From the NCBI RefSeq assembly GCF_005250615.1, contig NZ_SULM01000009.1, forward strand, positions 1 through 64,000: a DNA stretch of 64,000 bases, in the 5' to 3' direction. This stretch comes from Pseudomonas rhizoryzae. GTDB lineage: Bacteria; Pseudomonadota; Gammaproteobacteria; Pseudomonadales; Pseudomonadaceae. Numbering within the stretch: position 1 is the stretch's first letter; each line of letters starts with the position of its first letter. Position numbers and translations under genes: made by a program. The notes beneath the pieces are model-generated. The model worked only from the letters and a program-made list of their open reading frames with translations, made no database searches and was not told the origin of the DNA. Positions 59,960 through 64,000 of this stretch are shown in pieces.

Positions 59960-60805
59960 CTAGCGTGCGGCCAGGGACTGCAGGCTGGCCAGCACGGTCG
60001 CCCGCGGCTGGATCAGCACCTCGACGCGACGGTTGGCGGCGCGACCGGCCGCGGTGGCGTTGTCGGCACGCGGATGGGCAGCGGCCAGGCCACGCACGAT
60101 CAGGCGATTGCCGCTGTAGCCGCTGAGGCGGAAGATCGCCGCCACGGCTTGCGCACGCTGCAGGCTGATCTTGTCGTTGAGCGCCGCGGCGCCGGTGCTG
60201 TCGCTGAAGCCGAGCACGATGACGGCGCTGTCGTCGTCGGTGCTGACCGACTTGGCGGAGCGCGACAGCGGGCCGAGCATGGCCGGCAGCAGCAGCTCGG
60301 CGCGATCCGGATTGAAGGAGCCGTCCACCGGGGTCACCAGCACCAGGGCGTCGTCCCGACGCTCGACCCTGACGTTGCTGCCCGCCACGGCAACGCGCAG
60401 CTTCTGCTCGTGCTCGTCCAGCCAGGCCTTGCTGACCTTGACCGGTACCGGCTTGAGGGCTTCCCCCTGGGCAACGGGCTTGACGTCCTCGCCGCCGAAC
60501 GGCCACCACCAGTGGCCACCCTTGGTGTCGGCCGCCGCGGCCTGCTCGGATTTGGCGGCCGGTGCCTTGGCCGCGATCTTGGTTTCGGCCTTGGGCTCCG
60601 CGGCCTTGGCTACCGGCTTGGTCGGCTCGGCAGGCTTCTCGCTGCCGCCGAAGGGCCACCACCAGTGGCTGCCGCTGGCAGCGTTGCTGGCTTGGGCGTT
60701 AGCGGGCTTGGCGGACGCAGCGGCCTGGTCGCCATGGCCTTGGAAGGAACTGCAGGCGGATACGCCCATGCAGAGGATAAGGGTGGTGGATTTGATCAGC
60801 TTCAT
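59960..60805 (-). CDS. OmpA-family lipoprotein with duplicated HWWWPFGG motif
   Basis: A 281-residue lipoprotein. Signal with lipobox VSAC at about residue 18, an Ala/Lys/Pro-rich spacer, and a C-terminal OmpA-like peptidoglycan-binding domain (GFSDSTGAAALNDKISLQRAQAV ... GRAANRRVEV). The spacer holds HWWWPFGG twice (near residues 46 and 97), each within a similar G[S/G]HWWWPFGG[S/E] setting. The motif's role is unknown; tryptophan-rich repeats could contact the membrane. ATG 60805 is chosen for the signal peptide. No obvious partner gene. Confidence 0.88.
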   Translation of the reverse strand: MKLIKSTTLILCMGVSACSSFQGHGDQAAASAKPANAQASNAASGSHWWWPFGGSEKPAEPTKPVAKAAEPKAETKIAAKAPAAKSEQAAAADTKGGHWWWPFGGEDVKPVAQGEALKPVPVKVSKAWLDEHEQKLRVAVAGSNVRVERRDDALVLVTPVDGSFNPDRAELLLPAMLGPLSRSAKSVSTDDDSAVIVLGFSDSTGAAALNDKISLQRAQAVAAIFRLSGYSGNRLIVRGLAAAHPRADNATAAGRAANRRVEVLIQPRATVLASLQSLAAR

Positions 60806-60976
60806 GCAAAGTTTCCCATCGGCGAGCCGGAGGACGAGTGGATCCAGCGCCCCGGCCAGAGCCGTAGCGCAAGTGAACTTAAAGTAGTTTCGAGATTGTG
60901 GCCGCAAACCTACGCCGCGCAAAGCGGCGGAGTCACGAAATTTGCGTGCGTGCCGACCAGCGGCAGGGGTAGGTAT

Positions 60977-60997
60977 GTCATAGCATCAGCCTATGAC
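60977..60997 (+). promoter_or_regulatory. Inverted repeat upstream of the FNT gene
   Basis: GTCATAG-N7-CTATGAC, perfect 7-bp arms, 79 bases before the FNT start in the divergent OmpA/FNT gap. Spacing suits a dimeric regulator; the binder is unknown. Confidence 0.4.
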
Positions 60998-61075
60998 CTC
61001 CATAGCCAACGCCACCTTGTGACTGCTGTTACAACCTTCTTACAGTCCGCGCGTCGTTCCCTCCCCCGAGTCATC

Positions 61076-61879
61076 ATGTCTCTGAATACCCCCAAGGAAA
61101 TCGCGCTGCTCGCCGTACAGGCAGGAGTCGCCAAGAGTCGGCTGTCCATTGGTAATCTGCTGGTGCTGGGTTTTCTCGCCGGCGCCTTCATTGCCCTGGG
61201 CTTCCTGTTGGACATCCATGTCATAGGCACCCTGCCCGGCAGCTGGGGCTCGCTGAGCGCCCTGCTCGGGGCGATGGTGTTTCCGCTGGGTCTGATTCTC
61301 ACCGTGCTGGCCGGCGGCGAATTGCTCACCGGCAACATGTTGCTGCTGCCCATGGCCTGGTTCGCCCGGCGCATCCGCCTGCTGGCGGTGCTGCGCAACT
61401 TCTTCTGGGTGACCCTGGCCAATCTGCTCGGCGCGCTGGCGGTGGCCTACTGCTTCGGCCACCTGCTGGGGCTCACCGAAGGCGCCTTCCTGGCCAAGAC
61501 CACCGCCATCGCCCAGGCCAAGGTGGCCGCCAGCTTCATGCAGGCGTTCATTTCCGGGGTGGGCTGCAACTGGCTGGTCTGCCTCGCCGTCTGGTTGGCC
61601 TTTGCCGGCAAGGACGTGACCGGCAAGCTCCTGGCGATGTGGTTCCCGATCATGGCCTTCGTCGCCATCGGCTTCCAGCACGTGGTGGCGAACATGTTCA
61701 TCCTGCCGGCCGCCGTCTTCGCCGGGACACTGGAGTGGGCGCAGCTGCTGCCCAATCTCGTCGCGGTGTTCCTCGGCAATCTGGTCGGCGGCGCGGTGTT
61801 CGTCGGCCTGGGTTATCACCTGGCCTACCGGCCGGGCAAGCAGGCGGCCGAGCGCGAGGGGGCGTCAGTGCCGCTGTAG
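61076..61879 (+). CDS. Formate/nitrite transporter (FNT) family channel
   Basis: A 267-residue protein with six predicted helices. Family features include the N-terminal helix before TM1, LLTGNMLLLP after TM2 and a second half motif GVGCNWLVCLAVW and GFQHVVANMF. It passes small monovalent anions such as formate, nitrite or hydrosulfide across the inner membrane. The substrate cannot be told. The ribosome site is weak. Its last 15 bases overlap the convergent AraC gene. Confidence 0.9.
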   Translation: MSLNTPKEIALLAVQAGVAKSRLSIGNLLVLGFLAGAFIALGFLLDIHVIGTLPGSWGSLSALLGAMVFPLGLILTVLAGGELLTGNMLLLPMAWFARRIRLLAVLRNFFWVTLANLLGALAVAYCFGHLLGLTEGAFLAKTTAIAQAKVAASFMQAFISGVGCNWLVCLAVWLAFAGKDVTGKLLAMWFPIMAFVAIGFQHVVANMFILPAAVFAGTLEWAQLLPNLVAVFLGNLVGGAVFVGLGYHLAYRPGKQAAEREGASVPL

Positions 61880-62794
61880 CAGCGAGTGGGGCGCAACGCC
61901 AAAGGCTTTGCGAAAGGCGCGGCTGAAATGTGAGAAATCGGAAAAGCCGAAATCCAGCGCTGCCTGGGACACGCTACGGCAACGCCCCTGCTCTATGGCC
62001 TGGCGGCTGGCCAGGAGCCGCTCTTGGAGAATCACGCTCATCAGGGTTTTCTGATGACGGGCAAAGGCCCGGGTCACGGTGCGAGTCGAGACGTGGTGCG
62101 CCTGGGCAACGCTCTCCAGATTCAGTTGCGGATCGCTCAGATGTCTCAGGACATGGTTCATCAGGCGTGGATAGAGATCCCGCTCAGCCACGGCCCGCTC
62201 CGAGCCCTGCAGTTCGAGACTCAGCACCAGTAGGTCGAGCAGGGTCTGGGAGAAACGCAGGGCGTAGGTCTCGTCTTCCAGCGCCGGCGAGCCATCGGCG
62301 GCCTGGCGCAGCATTTCCCGCAGCGGCACGATGCCAGGCCGGGCTTCGTCGAGCACCGTGGCGGTGAGCCGCTCCACGCCGGGTAACCGGGTACTGAGCA
62401 GGTAGCGCGGAATGCGCACCAGGCGGTTGTCACCGCCGAGGCTGAAGTCGAAGGCCTGATCGGCGTCGTAGAGAAAGAGGCGATTCGGTGCCAGGACCGC
62501 CTGCCGGCCGCCCTGCTCCAGCTGTCCATGACCGCCTTGGCTGAAGCCGAGCCAGAGATCGTCGTCCGGCCCGCTGCGCAGATGGCTGGCACTGCGCCGC
62601 CAGTGGTGCAGCGGTGCGGACAGCGTACAGACGTCCAGCAAACCCAGCGGCGTTACCTGGAGTTGGGCATCGAAGTCCAGCCCGGACTCCTGTCGGCTGG
62701 ATGCCGGAATGCAATGCCGGCAGACCACTTCCTTCCAATACTCGAAGCGCCGTTCCGCAGAAACGACCAGGGTGGAGTAGCGCGTGCTGCTCAT
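61865..62794 (-). CDS. AraC-family transcriptional activator
   Basis: A protein of about 309 residues. The N-terminal half is an AraC-binding-like domain as in FeaR-type activators (RRFEYWKEVVCRHCIP). The C-terminal half has two helix-turn-helix motifs (LNLESVAQAHHVSTRTVTRAFA; SVSQAALDFGFSDFSHFSRAFRKAFG). ATG 62794 with GAGGA at good spacing is chosen; ATG 62803 overlaps that site. It is divergent from the aldoxime dehydratase gene and is its likely regulator. Confidence 0.87.
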   Translation of the reverse strand: MSSTRYSTLVVSAERRFEYWKEVVCRHCIPASSRQESGLDFDAQLQVTPLGLLDVCTLSAPLHHWRRSASHLRSGPDDDLWLGFSQGGHGQLEQGGRQAVLAPNRLFLYDADQAFDFSLGGDNRLVRIPRYLLSTRLPGVERLTATVLDEARPGIVPLREMLRQAADGSPALEDETYALRFSQTLLDLLVLSLELQGSERAVAERDLYPRLMNHVLRHLSDPQLNLESVAQAHHVSTRTVTRAFARHQKTLMSVILQERLLASRQAIEQGRCRSVSQAALDFGFSDFSHFSRAFRKAFGVAPHSLLQRH

Positions 62795-63137
62795 GCTGCT
62801 CATCCTCGTTGTGACCGACCCTATCGGGCAACGCAGACCGCAACAACCATGCCATCCGCGGCCTAGACGGCTTCGCGCCCTTGCCTCGGCACGCCGCCCG
62901 CACGGCCTGCAGGCTGCCAGGTGGCTATCGCTACCTAACTCTCGCCCATCCGAAGCTTGCCGACGCTGCACCCAAGGCATGCAGCGGCCACGTTCGGCCG
63001 TTCCGCCATGGTGCAAACCGCAGCGGATCTGCCCCGTTGTCCCTCCCAGTCAAGCACCTGTCCAGCTGGAACAAGCCGGTCCAGACGGCTGCGCCTTACC
63101 TTGGCCCTCAGCGAAGCCTAGACCCGCAGGTATCGAG
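62795..63137. other. Divergent regulatory gap between araC-type gene and aldoxime dehydratase unit
   Basis: About 340 bases with no convincing gene; frames that cross it show no protein-like character. It should contain both divergent promoters. I see no clear -35/-10 pair or direct repeats that I would defend as AraC sites. Confidence 0.4.
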
Positions 63138-63290
63138 ATGATCAGCCCTGTCACCCCTCTTTCAACCGCCGAATGGGCCAGTGCCCATCCCGGCGAGCTG
63201 GTGGCTGAAGAAGCCATGGCGCTACTGATCGTAACGGCCTGGCAGCACCTGATGCTGCGCCTGAGCAGCCGGACCAGGGTTCGTCGGTAA
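63138..63290 (+). CDS. Possible 50-residue small protein before the aldoxime dehydratase
   Basis: ATG 63138 opens a 50-codon frame (MISPVTPLSTAEWASAHPGE ... LSSRTRVRR) ending 33 bases before the aldoxime dehydratase start. A central Ala/Leu/Ile stretch (EEAMALLIVTAWQHLML) could form an amphipathic helix. The ribosome site is poor (GAG adjacent to the ATG), so it may not be translated. Confidence 0.35.
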   Translation: MISPVTPLSTAEWASAHPGELVAEEAMALLIVTAWQHLMLRLSSRTRVRR

Positions 63291-63323
63291 CAGCCTATCC
63301 AGCCGTGTCTCGAGGAGTTCACC

Positions 63324-64000
63324 ATGGAATCCGCCATCGCCAAGCACCTGCAATGCCCCCGTACTTTGAGTCGTCGCGTACATGACGAGTACGAGCCGCC
63401 CTACCCCATGTTCGTCGCCCGCGCCGGCGAAGACCTGACCCAGGTCGTCATGGCCTACCTAGGCGTGCAGTTCCGTCAGGAGCGGCGCGCTGCGGCCTTG
63501 CAGGCACTCCGTACCCTGGTGGCCAGCTTCGCGGCCGCCGACGGGCCCGGCAATCACGACCTCACCTATCACGAAGATGCCCAGGGCTACGGCAACTTCA
63601 TCGTGGTGGGTTACTGGCGTGATCCCGCCGCCTACTGTCGCTGGCTGCATTCGCCTGAGGTCGCCGACTGGTGGGCGGCTGATGCACGGCTGCAGGAAGA
63701 TCTGGGCTACTTTCGCGAGGTGATAGCGCCGCGGGCCGAGCAGTTCGAGACGCTGTATGCCTTCACCGAGGATCTGCCCGGTGTCGGCGCGCTCATGGAT
63801 GGCATCAGCGGTGATATTCAGGAGCACGGTTACTGGGGCTCGGCACGGGATCGCTTCCCGGTCTCCCAGACCAGTCGGATGCAGCCCGACACCGAGCTCC
63901 AGGTGATCTCCGGCGACCCCCAGCAGGGCGGACGGGTGGTGATCCGCGGCCACGACAACCTGACGCTGATCCGCTCCGGCCAGGACTGGGTCGAAGCCGG
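63324..64000 (+). CDS. oxd: Aldoxime dehydratase, N-terminal part (3' end outside window)
   Basis: ATG 63324 follows GAGGAG by six bases and the frame runs off the right edge after 225 codons without a stop. The sequence (MESAIAKHLQCPRTLSRRV; VVGYWRDPAAYCRWLHSPEV; PRAEQFETLYAF; EHGYWGSARDRFP; LIRSGQDW) closely resembles the haem enzyme OxdA of Pseudomonas chlororaphis, which dehydrates aldoximes to nitriles. Arg177 and Ser218 correspond to the known catalytic Arg178 and Ser219; the proximal haem His lies beyond the window. A nitrile hydratase or nitrilase gene is expected downstream. Confidence 0.93.
   Translation, partial: MESAIAKHLQCPRTLSRRVHDEYEPPYPMFVARAGEDLTQVVMAYLGVQFRQERRAAALQALRTLVASFAAADGPGNHDLTYHEDAQGYGNFIVVGYWRDPAAYCRWLHSPEVADWWAADARLQEDLGYFREVIAPRAEQFETLYAFTEDLPGVGALMDGISGDIQEHGYWGSARDRFPVSQTSRMQPDTELQVISGDPQQGGRVVIRGHDNLTLIRSGQDWVEA

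Overview
The window is a G+C-rich, gene-dense chromosomal segment that reads as Pseudomonas. The evidence is the gene order alaS-lysC-rsmA(csrA)-tRNA-Ser-tRNA-Arg, an aru/ast arginine succinyltransferase operon with separate alpha and beta subunits, DUF3509 proteins, and a solute-symporter-fused hybrid kinase of the MxtR/CrbS type. I cannot assign a species. I see no prophage, insertion sequence or CRISPR array. Both edges cut genes: an acetolactate-synthase-type enzyme on the left and an aldoxime dehydratase on the right.

Region 1 (1-11 kb) is a phenylpropanoid catabolic island. ech, vdh and fcs turn ferulate or p-coumarate into vanillate or 4-hydroxybenzoate, vanAB demethylates vanillate to protocatechuate, and an aromatic-acid-type MFS carrier (with a possible 29-codon leader ORF) lies between them. 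A GntR protein is the likely VanR: two ATTGGATCCAAT-type operators sit in the vanA/MFS divergent promoter region. AACAACAA motifs, of the kind bound by Hfq/Crc, lie beside the start regions of vanA, vdh, ech, the MFS unit and, further away, the acetate permease operon. An IclR gene is on the left; a LysR gene and a divergent FAD/Fe-S D-2-hydroxyacid dehydrogenase are on the right.

Region 2 (14.7-34.6 kb) has a repeat-rich gap, tRNA-Asp and tRNA-Val, rdgC, a BASS-family transporter, a GGDEF-EAL protein, a GNAT, the MxtR/CrbS-like hybrid kinase, an AT-rich non-coding block with DnaA-box-like words, an rmlD-like gene, two DUF3509 genes around an uncharacterised cysteine-tailed protein, a yqjD-yqjE-yqjK-like operon, an EAL protein, and dgt followed closely by an Lhr-like helicase that converges on a CvfB-like gene.

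Region 3 (34.6-45.4 kb) has a cold-shock gene, a lipoprotein, a 49-residue acidic/basic small protein, dacB, a DUF3309 gene, the yjcH-actP acetate uptake operon (a known kind of target for CrbS/MxtR and Crc), an aaeB-aaeX-aaeA-like efflux operon, dusC, a thioesterase, two identical tRNA-Arg genes and tRNA-Ser.

Region 4 (45.4-60.8 kb) is conserved: csrA, lysC, alaS, ltaE, the aruC-F-G-D-B-x-E operon with an upstream ArgR-like site, slyB-like, pdxH and an OmpA-like lipoprotein with a duplicated HWWWPFGG motif.

Region 5 (60.8-64 kb) looks accessory: an FNT channel, an AraC regulator, a possible 50-codon ORF and the first 225 codons of a haem aldoxime dehydratase, suggesting that an aldoxime-nitrile pathway continues beyond the edge.
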